NCBI GenBank assembly: GCA_905371725.1
Contig: CAJPML010000043.1
Location: forward strand, 1 to 7,345
Direction of reading: 5' to 3'
Length of the DNA: 7,345 bases
DNA from: Leptotrichia sp. oral taxon 215
GTDB lineage: Bacteria; Fusobacteriota; Fusobacteriia; Fusobacteriales; Leptotrichiaceae
Numbering within the stretch: position 1 is the stretch's first letter; each line of letters starts with the position of its first letter. The notes below the pieces were generated by a model. That model did not search any database. It saw nothing but the letters and a program-made list of their open reading frames with translations, and was not told the DNA's origin. Position numbers and translations under genes: made by a program. Positions 1 through 7,322 of this stretch are shown piece by piece.

Positions 1-1
1 G

Positions 2-937
2 GGAATAATTACATTTGGAATAATAGAATCTGGAAATGTAAAAAGTGAGAATAAATTTTATTCTGATTATTCAATTGTCAGAGACTATAAAAATTTATAT
101 TATAAAGTTTATTCGAATAAGGTTGTAAGTCTTGGAGATTCAGTTTCAATTAATAGGGAATATATTTCTGATGAGAAAAATAAGAATGAGAATGATGTAT
201 TAACGGTTTTGAAAACAAAAATATATTTGAAAAATAATCTCATAAAAAGTGAATTTCTGGCGACAGATATGAAAAATTACCATATATTAAAGAAATATAA
301 TGCAGAAATAAAAGGATGCGGAATTGAAGCAAAGGTGGAAAGAGTGTTTTCCGAAGATGATGTTGCTAAAATGGAAGTACTGTTTTATGAAGGTTTGAAT
401 AAAATAATAGAACAGAAGGGAGAAGTGGAGTTCAGCAGGGCTTATTCTGATTATGGGATAAAAAGGTATCCATTAAGTTATCAGACTTTTTATTCACAGA
501 CAAATACAGGATTTTTCTGCACTCCTGAAGTAAATGATACGGTAGAAGTTTATTTTCCTAATGAAGATGAAAGTCTTGCAAAAGTTTCCTGGGCAGTAAA
601 TAATAAAGGAAATGGAAGGTTCAGTGACTATGAAAAAAGAAATTTTCATATTAATGGAAATGATTTCAATCTTACAGTTAATAAAAATAAGATGGAGCTG
701 AATATGGAAAATTCTTATACAAGAAATTCAAAAACAAGCAGTGAAACAGCGGAGAATTTTGTAAACAAGGGATTAAAAAATATGGTGGTTGTGTCAGACG
801 ACTACGTTGGAATAGAGTCAATAGGAGAAATGGCAATTTATGGAGATAATATTAATGTTATTGGAAAAACAAAGAATATTAGAATAGAAGCTTCAGGAGA
901 TATAAGAATGAAGGGAAAGAAGATACATAATAATTGA
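2..937 (+). CDS. VgrG/Pvc8-like contractile injection system spike protein, 5'-truncated by the window edge
   Basis: The frame is open without a stop from position 2 to the TGA at 935-937, so 311 C-terminal residues are visible and the true start lies outside the window. A TTG at 209 is possible, but coding sequence clearly continues upstream of it (a stretch with LYYKVYSNKVVSLGDSV), so it is not the likely start. Visible residues about 104-210 resemble the gp5-type OB fold of VgrG and phage late control D proteins, including GFFCTPEVNDTVEVYFP (nt 509-559) followed by a conserved-looking RFSDYEKRNF. The tail has short repeated I-x-x-x-G-D-I/M-x-I strands (IGEMAIYGDNINVIG, IRIEASGDIRMKG), as in the beta-helical needle of VgrG. 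In this family the protein forms the trimeric puncturing tip on the inner tube and carries PAAR-like proteins and effectors. The C-terminus has no added effector domain, which fits cargo encoded by the separate downstream gene. Confidence 0.85.
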   Translation, partial: GIITFGIIESGNVKSENKFYSDYSIVRDYKNLYYKVYSNKVVSLGDSVSINREYISDEKNKNENDVLTVLKTKIYLKNNLIKSEFLATDMKNYHILKKYNAEIKGCGIEAKVERVFSEDDVAKMEVLFYEGLNKIIEQKGEVEFSRAYSDYGIKRYPLSYQTFYSQTNTGFFCTPEVNDTVEVYFPNEDESLAKVSWAVNNKGNGRFSDYEKRNFHINGNDFNLTVNKNKMELNMENSYTRNSKTSSETAENFVNKGLKNMVVVSDDYVGIESIGEMAIYGDNINVIGKTKNIRIEASGDIRMKGKKIHNN

Positions 938-948
938 GGAAACTGATT
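938..948 (+). repeat. 11-base direct repeat, copy 1, after the spike gene
   Basis: GGAAACTGATT starts on the base after the spike gene's stop codon. The same 11 bases occur at 2326-2336, immediately before the effector's ATG. Here the repeat is followed by TAA instead of ATG. With the preceding GA of the stop codon it would make a good GAGGA ribosome binding site if an ATG followed, so it looks like the former start region of a gene that once lay directly behind the spike gene. Confidence 0.6.
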
Positions 949-957
949 TAAAATAAT

Positions 958-962
958 GGAGG
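958..962 (+). promoter_or_regulatory. Ribosome binding site of the leucine-rich-repeat lipoprotein gene
   Basis: A perfect GGAGG lies 4 bases before the ATG at 967 and 7 bases before the in-frame ATG at 970. The spacing favours 970, though the two starts differ by only one methionine. Confidence 0.7.
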
Positions 963-969
963 TAAAATG

Positions 970-2289
970 ATGAGAAGAAATTTATTTGTTTCAATAATTT
1001 TTGTTATGCTATTTATAAATTGTAATAAAGCTAACAGTATGGAAACGAGCAAGAATCTGAAAGCAGAAGAGAATAAGGAATCAGTTTCAAAAAATAGAAG
1101 CTGTAAAGAGTTGGAGAAGTACAATATTAATTCTGAAAAAATAGAGTTGAAAAATAAAAACTTAGAAGAAATAAATTGTATTTTGAAATATAGAAATGTA
1201 AAAGAACTTGATCTAAGATGGAATAGGATAAATGATTTGAAACCTTTAGAAAAACTTGAAAAAATAGAAACTTTAAAAATAAATTTCAATCAGATAGAAG
1301 ATATAACTCCATTATTAAATTTGAAAAATTTGAAAGAATTATGGATTCATAATAACAATGTAAAGGATATTAGAGGGATAAGCAAACTATATAAATTAAA
1401 TCATTTAGATATAAGCTTCAATCCTTTGAAATACGGTATTGAAGAAATAGGAAAATTAAAAAGCCTGAAAAGACTTGAAGTGAGGGAAGTTCCTAAGGAA
1501 ATAGTGGATTATATATATGAAAATTATAGTAAATTTACTATGCTTGATAAGATATCTATTGAAAATAGGAGAGCTGAGAATTTGAAGAAAAGAGAAAATA
1601 AAACTAAATATCCAAAATTTTCAGCTTTTGAAGATAAAATAAATGATTTTGAAATAGCAAAAACAATAAAAACGATTTCTTTATCAGAAATTTCAAAAGA
1701 AAAATTACCGAAAGAAGTTTATAAATTAGTAAATAAATATGATGCAGAGAGTGAAAATGAAGATGAAAAAATAACAGAAATAGCAAGTTTTGTAGACAAT
1801 GACTATGGAATATATGAAATTACATATCCATATGCTTATGTCGGACAGTCTAATAAGGAAACGATCTTCATGAATAAAAATAGAATAATTGCAAGAGAAA
1901 TCGCATATGTTGATGCCTTGCTTGAAAGTATTGATGGAGATAACTTATATTTATCTGTAGTTGCTGCACCTGGTGCTACCAATTATGTTATTACAGATTT
2001 GAAAGAAGGGATTTCTTGGTATGATGAGTTTCGGGATTATGGATTTGATGATGCTGCAGAAACAAAGAAAAACTACAGAACAGGTAAAATTTTAAAAACA
2101 GCTTCAAAAGAAAATAGTGTAAATTTAAGAAAGACACCAGATTCGGAAAGTTCAATATTATATAAATTAAAAAATGGTGTTGAAGTAGAAGAGATATATA
2201 CTGAAAACAATTGGAAATATGTATATTTTTATAATAAAAAGGGAGGATACTATATGAAAGGGTATATATTAAAAAATAATCTGAAATAA
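970..2289 (+). CDS. Predicted lipoprotein with internalin-type leucine-rich repeats and C-terminal SH3b domain
   Basis: The product has 439 residues from the ATG at 970, or 440 from the ATG at 967. A basic start (MRRN) and a hydrophobic stretch end at Cys18 in LFINC. Asn at -1 is unusual for a lipobox, so lipidation is likely but not certain. A Glu/Lys/Ser-rich spacer follows. Residues about 77-165 hold four 22-23-residue repeats of the L..L.I..N.I.DI..L..L type (for example LKELWIHNNNVKDIRGIS), with a weaker flanking unit on each side; this is the spacing of internalin-like repeats, which bind proteins. Residues about 200-368 match no family I know. Residues about 373-439 look like a bacterial SH3 domain (SVNLRKTPDSESSILYKLKNG ... 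NWKYVYF), usually a cell-wall or peptide-binding module. The gene lies 32 bases after the spike gene and 47 before the effector. A periplasm-facing binding protein here could be an immunity protein for a cell-wall-targeting effector, but it could also be an adaptor or an unrelated cargo gene. Confidence 0.85.
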   Translation: MRRNLFVSIIFVMLFINCNKANSMETSKNLKAEENKESVSKNRSCKELEKYNINSEKIELKNKNLEEINCILKYRNVKELDLRWNRINDLKPLEKLEKIETLKINFNQIEDITPLLNLKNLKELWIHNNNVKDIRGISKLYKLNHLDISFNPLKYGIEEIGKLKSLKRLEVREVPKEIVDYIYENYSKFTMLDKISIENRRAENLKKRENKTKYPKFSAFEDKINDFEIAKTIKTISLSEISKEKLPKEVYKLVNKYDAESENEDEKITEIASFVDNDYGIYEITYPYAYVGQSNKETIFMNKNRIIAREIAYVDALLESIDGDNLYLSVVAAPGATNYVITDLKEGISWYDEFRDYGFDDAAETKKNYRTGKILKTASKENSVNLRKTPDSESSILYKLKNGVEVEEIYTENNWKYVYFYNKKGGYYMKGYILKNNLK

Positions 2290-2300
2290 GAAGAAAAGGG

Positions 2301-2318
2301 GTGAAAATAAAAACTTAA
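2301..2318 (+). pseudogene. Five-codon open frame with its own ribosome binding site, possible relic of a lost gene start
   Basis: In the 47-base gap before the effector, an AAAAGGGG purine run is followed by GTGAAAATAAAAACTTAA, which encodes M-K-I-K-T and stop. It resembles the start of the downstream lipoprotein gene, GTGAAAATGAAAAAAATA at 6369, and could be the remnant of a deleted lipoprotein gene. It is short enough to arise by chance in such A-rich DNA, so treat this as a suggestion only. Confidence 0.2.
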
Positions 2319-2322
2319 AGGC

Positions 2323-2327
2323 GGGGG
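2323..2327 (+). promoter_or_regulatory. Ribosome binding site of the effector gene
   Basis: GGGGG followed by AAA lies 9 bases before the ATG at 2337. It is the best purine-rich site in the gap and supports this start; the N-terminal lysozyme-like domain begins a few residues later, which agrees. Confidence 0.6.
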
Positions 2328-2336
2328 AAACTGATT
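2326..2336 (+). repeat. 11-base direct repeat, copy 2, before the effector gene
   Basis: GGAAACTGATT ends on the base before the effector's ATG and matches 938-948 exactly. It overlaps the effector's ribosome binding region. Together the two copies bracket the leucine-rich-repeat gene. Confidence 0.6.
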
Positions 2337-5300
2337 ATGGTAAATAGAAAATTCAATGGTCAGGATATTGGAGACAGTGCAGTCAGTTTTTTTGAAAAAC
2401 TGGCTAAATTAGAAAGTGGAGGAAAATACGATTTAGAAGATCAGAAATTATATATTGGAAGATATCAAATAGGAACAGATGTACTGGGGGATATGGGATG
2501 GGTTCCGAAAGGTTCAAAATGGTCAAATGTCAGATTTATTGGTGAAGCTGCAAAAAAATGGAAATTAACAGATAAAAGAAGTTTTTTAAAAAATCCTGCA
2601 GCTCAGGATGAAGTAATCATGAGATCTTTAAAAATGAGATGGTTAACTTTAAAAAAATATAAGGAAAAAATCTGTCAAAAAATATCTGTACCTCAAGATG
2701 CAAAATATATAGCACCAGGTAAAATAAAAGCTTCAGAATCAAAAGTAAAAAATATATTAGCAAAAAAAAGAAATCAGGGATATAAAGGAGAAGATTTAAG
2801 AGGGAAAAAATTTATACTTACATCATCGGGAATGCTTGCAGCCTCTCATTTATGTGGTCAGGGAGCAATGTCAAATGCTTTGGGAAACAATTTTAAAGGT
2901 GTATGGGGAATACCTGTAGATGGAAATGCAGTTCCTAGCCTGTTTTATCATGAAAATTTATCAGGTCATGATTTGTCAGTTATTATAGGATATAAGGATA
3001 ATTGCAGAATAGACAGTAAAGTAGTAGAAAAAAACGACTCACAGGTAGACAATAAGAATATAAACAATCAGGCTAAAATAAAGGAAGGGAATAATAATAA
3101 AAATGCAGAAAATTCAGGTTCTGTTGTAAATTCTTCTGAGGAAACAAACAGACAAGGAGTATTTGTATTTAATGGACAGAAGTTTGAAGAAGTATGGGAT
3201 AATGAAGAATATAAAAAAGACAGATTTGAAAAAAGTAAAGCTCCTGAGCTGGTTTTTGTAAGTTCTGAAGAAGCTGTATTAGAAAGATTACAAATCAAGT
3301 TCAATGATAAAAATATGTATAATAGCGATTATGTAAAATATTTGGAAACAAAAACAGCAAGAAAAATTCTGGAGGAAAATAAGGAAGATATTAATATAAT
3401 CCTGAAAATATATGACGAGGCAACCAAAGATAGTGAAAATATAGGAAATGTAATAAGACAACAAGGATTTGATATTTTAAGAGGTAGAGAAGAAAATGAA
3501 AGTATAAGAATACAGGATATTATTTATTATGTCTGGAGTAACCCTATTTCTAACAAAAGTAGGATAGAATCACTGGAACATGTTCTAAGTCAGTACTCGG
3601 CAAAGTATGTAAAATATCCTGATAGAAAACCTATTATAGAAAATAATATCAAAACAGGATTTGTAGATAAAATACAGGATACATTAAATAACAGTTCACA
3701 TAATATGACAGATGAAAATAATACACATAAAATAGAAAAAAATGTGCTTCCCGAAAGATATGACAAATATATGAAAGGAATAAAAGATATTGATGAAATA
3801 GTAATAAGAATTGTCAGAAAAGATTCTTCAGACTTTTCAGCAATAAAATGTTTGAATTTATTGAAAGAGCTGCATACAGATGAGATTGAATATCAGAAAT
3901 TTTATGGAATTGATGAAAATGGAATAAATCAGTATCCGTTGATTAAAAGATTAATTGATAATATAATAATAGAATTTTTATCAGTTCAGACAGGTTTTAA
4001 AGGAGAAAATGAGACAAAATATTTTGATAATCATAAATATAAAGATAGTAACATAGTTAGGAATTATCTGTTATGGTACATTAAAACACAGAGGGGGATG
4101 GACATTCCATCAAAAACAGATACGGGACTATATAACAGGCTTGAAAAACTTGGAAATGAAATAAGGGTAACTACTGTTTTAAATGACTGGATAACTTCAA
4201 AATCAGCAATAAAAGTAAGGAATATACGGAAAATAAGTAACCTGATAGATGAAATATACGAAAACTATAGAGATAAATCTGATTTTGAAAAAGACAAGTC
4301 AATAATGCATAAATTATTTAAAGACTGCAAAGAGTTGAGAGATTATTCAGCGAACATAGATTCCATGGATATTTATTCCTTTTATAAGTCATTTTATGAC
4401 TTTCAGAATATAGTGAAACCGACAGGAGAACTGTTTGTAAATGATAACTGCATGTTGAAATGTACTTTAGGTGAAGATATAAGTAAATTAGTCATAAATC
4501 AGAACAGTATAACTTTAAGGGGAGGAAAACAGGCAAATATAAATGATAAAAATATTTTACCATTTAAAAAATGTCGTGCAATCGGAATATGCAAACCTGA
4601 GTTATTAGGGCAATGGGAAAAGAATACAGATGTAAAAGTTGGAGAATATCCGGCATTATTGGATATTTCTACAATAAAATGCAAATATGGGGGAATCATC
4701 AGTATTGACGATGCAGGACAGAAGGAAATAGGAATAGCAGAAGATAAAAAAACGGAAGTTAAAGAAAGTGTTAGAGACGCTGATTGTGTATATAAACTGC
4801 TAGTAGATGTATGTAGGGATATAAATAATAATTTTATGCAGACTTCATTAAAAAAATCTTGCCAGAAGTTTGCCAGTGCCAAAAAATACATAAGTCAGAC
4901 AGAAAACAAGCTAAAACCATATATAAATAAAAAAACTGCTGGAATACTGACAGGAAAAGGTCTTACTGCTGAAGAAGAAAAAGAATACAATAAGATTATA
5001 GATAATAACAGAAAAAAAATGTCAGTAATGAAAGAAGAGGTGACAAAAGAAAAGGAAAATCAGTTGAGAGGAAAGATTTTTCAGGCGTTTAGAGGTTCTT
5101 ATAAAAGGGTGAAACAACTATCTAATCCTAATATAGATACAAAAGGAATAATAAGAAAAAAAGGGATTTCCCTGTGTGATCATGAAAGAAAAAACTTCTA
5201 TTCTGCAAAGATTCTGCCGGCAATGGTATATGGGTATTTAATGCAGGCTGCAAATCTTTCAATGAAATATGAAGAAAAGGAAATTATAAAAGCGGAACTG

Positions 5301-6350
5301 ACCATGGATGAAAAGATTTCTAAATCTAAAATAATAGGATTAGATAGTTTTAATGTTGTGGGAAATAGATTGAATTTAAAGGGAGATGATAAAAAAGAGA
5401 CAAAAATTGGTGATATATTGACCTGGATTGGAATGGGAGGAAATTTGTATGATAGTACGAAGGGTATTCCTACTGAATGGGATATTTTGAAAGTAATAAG
5501 AAAAAGTGGAAAAATATTAGTAATGTGTCCTTTTAATCAGATGGAATGGAATAAAAATCATGGAGGGAACAAGGTATCTGTAACAAAAAATAATACAGTT
5601 AAAAGTTCTTCAAAAAATTCAGAATCTAAAAGAAGTATTGATACCTCTAAAGTATCAAAATCAACAATTGCTGAGAATTCATCGAAAACAGAAAAAAGAG
5701 TGGATAGTTGTGCCTCAGGAAATTGTCCTCATTTGGGAGTTCAGGGAAAGTATACTTTTTATGTTGAAAGATTTGAAGAATACTATAATACAGATCCTAA
5801 AAAATGGACAAAAGCAAATGCTAAAAAGAATTCCACTATATCTTATTTTTCAATATTAGATCCTTCCGGAAAAAAATTGGAAGGCTATGATGGATATATT
5901 ATAGAGCCTGGAGGGCCTGATCAGATTATAGCTGAAAGAAATCAAAGGATTGTAGAAGGAACTCATAATTTGAGATGGCACTATAAATCAAAAACCAAGC
6001 ATTCACCTGCTTATATGTCAATTCTTGTACATAGCAAAAAAATATCTCCTAACAGGGGAATATTAATACATTGGGGACTTAGCAGAGGGTGGTCTGTAGG
6101 ATGCTTAATACCTTCTACAGAAAGAAGCATTATGAGTGACAGAAAAATATATAAGGCAGTAAATTCAATGTCTTTATTTGACAAAATAATGAACTTTGCA
6201 TATAAGATAGAAAAAATTAATAAAAAAAGTAGAACTGCTCAGAATAAATTTGATGATATGAAAGGTGAAGTCCCTAAAGAAGCTATAAAAGGGAAATCTA
6301 TAAATAATATTGTTTTAGTAGTGAAAAATAATATAAAAAGAACTCTTTAA
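2337..6350 (+). CDS. Large PAAR-like (DUF4280) effector with N-terminal lysozyme-like and C-terminal DUF5675/L,D-transpeptidase-like domains
   Basis: The product has 1337 residues and no signal peptide. Residues 1-220 resemble lysozyme-like phage and effector muramidases: LAKLESGGKY with candidate catalytic Glu26, YIGRYQIG, WSNVRFIGEAAKKW, and SSGMLAASHLCGQGAM. A Lys-rich stretch (about 104-158) interrupts the domain. A polar linker (about 225-275) leads to a mostly helical region (275-695) that I do not recognise. Residues about 699-795 match the PAAR-like DUF4280 pattern: MLKCTLGEDISKLVI, ILPFKKCRAIGICKP, LLDISTIKCKYGGIISI, with Cys at 705, 709, 746, 752 and 782. Then come a coiled-coil-like segment (about 840-925), an unknown region to about 1068, and a Ser/Lys/Asn linker. 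Residues about 1136-1290 resemble DUF5675, with EGTHNLRWH and GILIHWGL...SVGC (His1245, Cys1256), like the L,D-transpeptidase signature. The DUF4280 domain would cap the spike encoded upstream, delivering cell-wall-active domains into a target periplasm. Domain calls are by motif; enzyme activity is inferred. Confidence 0.85.
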   Translation: MVNRKFNGQDIGDSAVSFFEKLAKLESGGKYDLEDQKLYIGRYQIGTDVLGDMGWVPKGSKWSNVRFIGEAAKKWKLTDKRSFLKNPAAQDEVIMRSLKMRWLTLKKYKEKICQKISVPQDAKYIAPGKIKASESKVKNILAKKRNQGYKGEDLRGKKFILTSSGMLAASHLCGQGAMSNALGNNFKGVWGIPVDGNAVPSLFYHENLSGHDLSVIIGYKDNCRIDSKVVEKNDSQVDNKNINNQAKIKEGNNNKNAENSGSVVNSSEETNRQGVFVFNGQKFEEVWDNEEYKKDRFEKSKAPELVFVSSEEAVLERLQIKFNDKNMYNSDYVKYLETKTARKILEENKEDINIILKIYDEATKDSENIGNVIRQQGFDILRGREENESIRIQDIIYYVWSNPISNKSRIESLEHVLSQYSAKYVKYPDRKPIIENNIKTGFVDKIQDTLNNSSHNMTDENNTHKIEKNVLPERYDKYMKGIKDIDEIVIRIVRKDSSDFSAIKCLNLLKELHTDEIEYQKFYGIDENGINQYPLIKRLIDNIIIEFLSVQTGFKGENETKYFDNHKYKDSNIVRNYLLWYIKTQRGMDIPSKTDTGLYNRLEKLGNEIRVTTVLNDWITSKSAIKVRNIRKISNLIDEIYENYRDKSDFEKDKSIMHKLFKDCKELRDYSANIDSMDIYSFYKSFYDFQNIVKPTGELFVNDNCMLKCTLGEDISKLVINQNSITLRGGKQANINDKNILPFKKCRAIGICKPELLGQWEKNTDVKVGEYPALLDISTIKCKYGGIISIDDAGQKEIGIAEDKKTEVKESVRDADCVYKLLVDVCRDINNNFMQTSLKKSCQKFASAKKYISQTENKLKPYINKKTAGILTGKGLTAEEEKEYNKIIDNNRKKMSVMKEEVTKEKENQLRGKIFQAFRGSYKRVKQLSNPNIDTKGIIRKKGISLCDHERKNFYSAKILPAMVYGYLMQAANLSMKYEEKEIIKAELTMDEKISKSKIIGLDSFNVVGNRLNLKGDDKKETKIGDILTWIGMGGNLYDSTKGIPTEWDILKVIRKSGKILVMCPFNQMEWNKNHGGNKVSVTKNNTVKSSSKNSESKRSIDTSKVSKSTIAENSSKTEKRVDSCASGNCPHLGVQGKYTFYVERFEEYYNTDPKKWTKANAKKNSTISYFSILDPSGKKLEGYDGYIIEPGGPDQIIAERNQRIVEGTHNLRWHYKSKTKHSPAYMSILVHSKKISPNRGILIHWGLSRGWSVGCLIPSTERSIMSDRKIYKAVNSMSLFDKIMNFAYKIEKINKKSRTAQNKFDDMKGEVPKEAIKGKSINNIVLVVKNNIKRTL

Positions 6351-6358
6351 TTAGAATG

Positions 6359-6369
6359 AAAGGTAGAAG
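6359..6369 (+). promoter_or_regulatory. Ribosome binding region deciding between GTG 6369 and ATG 6375
   Basis: AAAGG at 6359-6363 is 5 bases from the GTG at 6369 and 11 from the ATG at 6375. AGAAG at 6365-6369 is 5 bases from the ATG. The two starts are in frame and differ by two residues, so the protein is little affected. ATG was chosen because it gives the usual MKK opening of a lipoprotein signal. Confidence 0.4.
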
Positions 6370-6374
6370 TGAAA

Positions 6375-7322
6375 ATGAAAAAAATAATACTATTTTTGCC
6401 ATTATTTTTATTAATTTGCTGCATAAATAAAAATCAGGAACTTAGTAATGGAAATGATAAAAAGAATAAAAAATCAACAGCTGAGAGAAAAGAGGTGGAG
6501 AAAAAATATATGTCTTATGATGAATTTAATAAAAAGTATTTTTATTGGAATGGTAACAATTCATTTTTAAGAAGTGATGATGAAAAATTGAAAAAATATA
6601 TATTGAAAAAAGAGGAGAAGTTAGAATCTTTCATAAATTCAGATGGAAATGAAGTGAAAATGGAGAAAATACTAGGGGAATTTTCTTCTGAAGAAGATAG
6701 AATATTACAGATAATTAAACTTTTAATAGAATCTGAAATAGAAGAAAGAAAAACAATACAATTTTCTAATTTCTATTTTAATAACAGATTTCTTGATGAA
6801 TTGAGAGAAAATAGAAATAAAATGCTGAATAATTTTGACAATTCAGAAAATAAAGAAAAAATACTTCTTTCCATACTGGAGAAAAATTTTACTGAAGAAG
6901 AGATAAGAATATTTTTTGATTTATACTACATAAATGGAGAATTTGATAATTATGAAATTTCAGGAAGATATGGGTTACCAAAAGTTGATAAAGTTATTGC
7001 AGAGGTTGAAAAAATAGAAGGAATAGACGAAAAAGAATGGGTTAAGAGAGAAATGAGTTCAAGTATCCCTTTATTTGAAAATGAAGAGGAAGAAGTGAGT
7101 AATATTCACATCTTAAAAGACAATCGAATAATAATAGTTGATGAGAATCAAAAACCAATAAAAGAAATTAAAGTAAAAGATTACAGGAAAATTGATTTGA
7201 CAATATATAAAGGAATTTTATATATTTATGATGATGGAAAAATATATGAGTATTCATTAAAAAATTTAAATGATGTAAAAGTAATTGAAGTTAAAAGCTT
7301 TCAGTTTAAAAAAGATAAATAG
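6375..7322 (+). CDS. Predicted lipoprotein of unknown family, candidate immunity protein
   Basis: The product has 315 residues from the ATG at 6375, or 317 from the GTG at 6369. MKKIILFLPLFLLICC is a classic short lipoprotein signal; Cys15 or Cys16 would be lipidated. An Asn/Lys/Ser-rich tether follows. Residues about 45-225 are charged and predicted mostly helical by eye (for example RILQIIKLLIESEIEERK, KILLSILEKNFTEEEIRIFF) and match no family I recognise. Residues about 240-312 switch to short beta strands (IHILKDNRIIIVD, KGILYIYDDGKIYEYSL), like one or two blades of a propeller or a beta sandwich. The gene begins 24 bases after the effector's stop, so it is probably cotranscribed. An envelope-anchored protein encoded right after a cell-wall-targeting effector is in the usual place for its immunity protein. 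That role is inferred from position and localisation only. No transcription terminator is visible in the 23 bases left before the window ends. Confidence 0.75.
   Translation: MKKIILFLPLFLLICCINKNQELSNGNDKKNKKSTAERKEVEKKYMSYDEFNKKYFYWNGNNSFLRSDDEKLKKYILKKEEKLESFINSDGNEVKMEKILGEFSSEEDRILQIIKLLIESEIEERKTIQFSNFYFNNRFLDELRENRNKMLNNFDNSENKEKILLSILEKNFTEEEIRIFFDLYYINGEFDNYEISGRYGLPKVDKVIAEVEKIEGIDEKEWVKREMSSSIPLFENEEEEVSNIHILKDNRIIIVDENQKPIKEIKVKDYRKIDLTIYKGILYIYDDGKIYEYSLKNLNDVKVIEVKSFQFKKDK

Noticed and set aside
209..937. Treating the spike gene as a complete 242-residue gene starting at TTG 209
   Set aside because: The same frame stays open to the left edge with sequence typical of the family (SLGDSV), so the gene is truncated by the window rather than short.
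948..1289. Minus-strand open frame of 113 codons opposite the leucine-rich-repeat gene
   Set aside because: Its product is a Phe/Ser/Leu-rich reverse complement of Lys/Glu/Asn-rich codons, has no domain, and lies over a well-supported gene.
4499..4891. Minus-strand open frame of 130 codons opposite the DUF4280 region
   Set aside because: It lies wholly inside the effector gene, over its recognisable DUF4280 motifs, and shows no family features of its own.
5156..5162. A7 run inside the effector that could act as a slippery site
   Set aside because: Similar A runs (for example A8 at 2762-2769) are expected in DNA this A-rich, no stimulatory hairpin was seen, and the main frame continues intact with recognisable domains.
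5562..5567. GGAGGG inside the effector that might start a separate C-terminal product by internal translation
   Set aside because: No in-frame ATG, GTG or TTG follows at a suitable distance.
5638..5859. Plus-strand open frame of 73 codons in another frame inside the effector
   Set aside because: It has no ribosome binding site of note and overlaps the linker and start of the C-terminal domain in the real frame.
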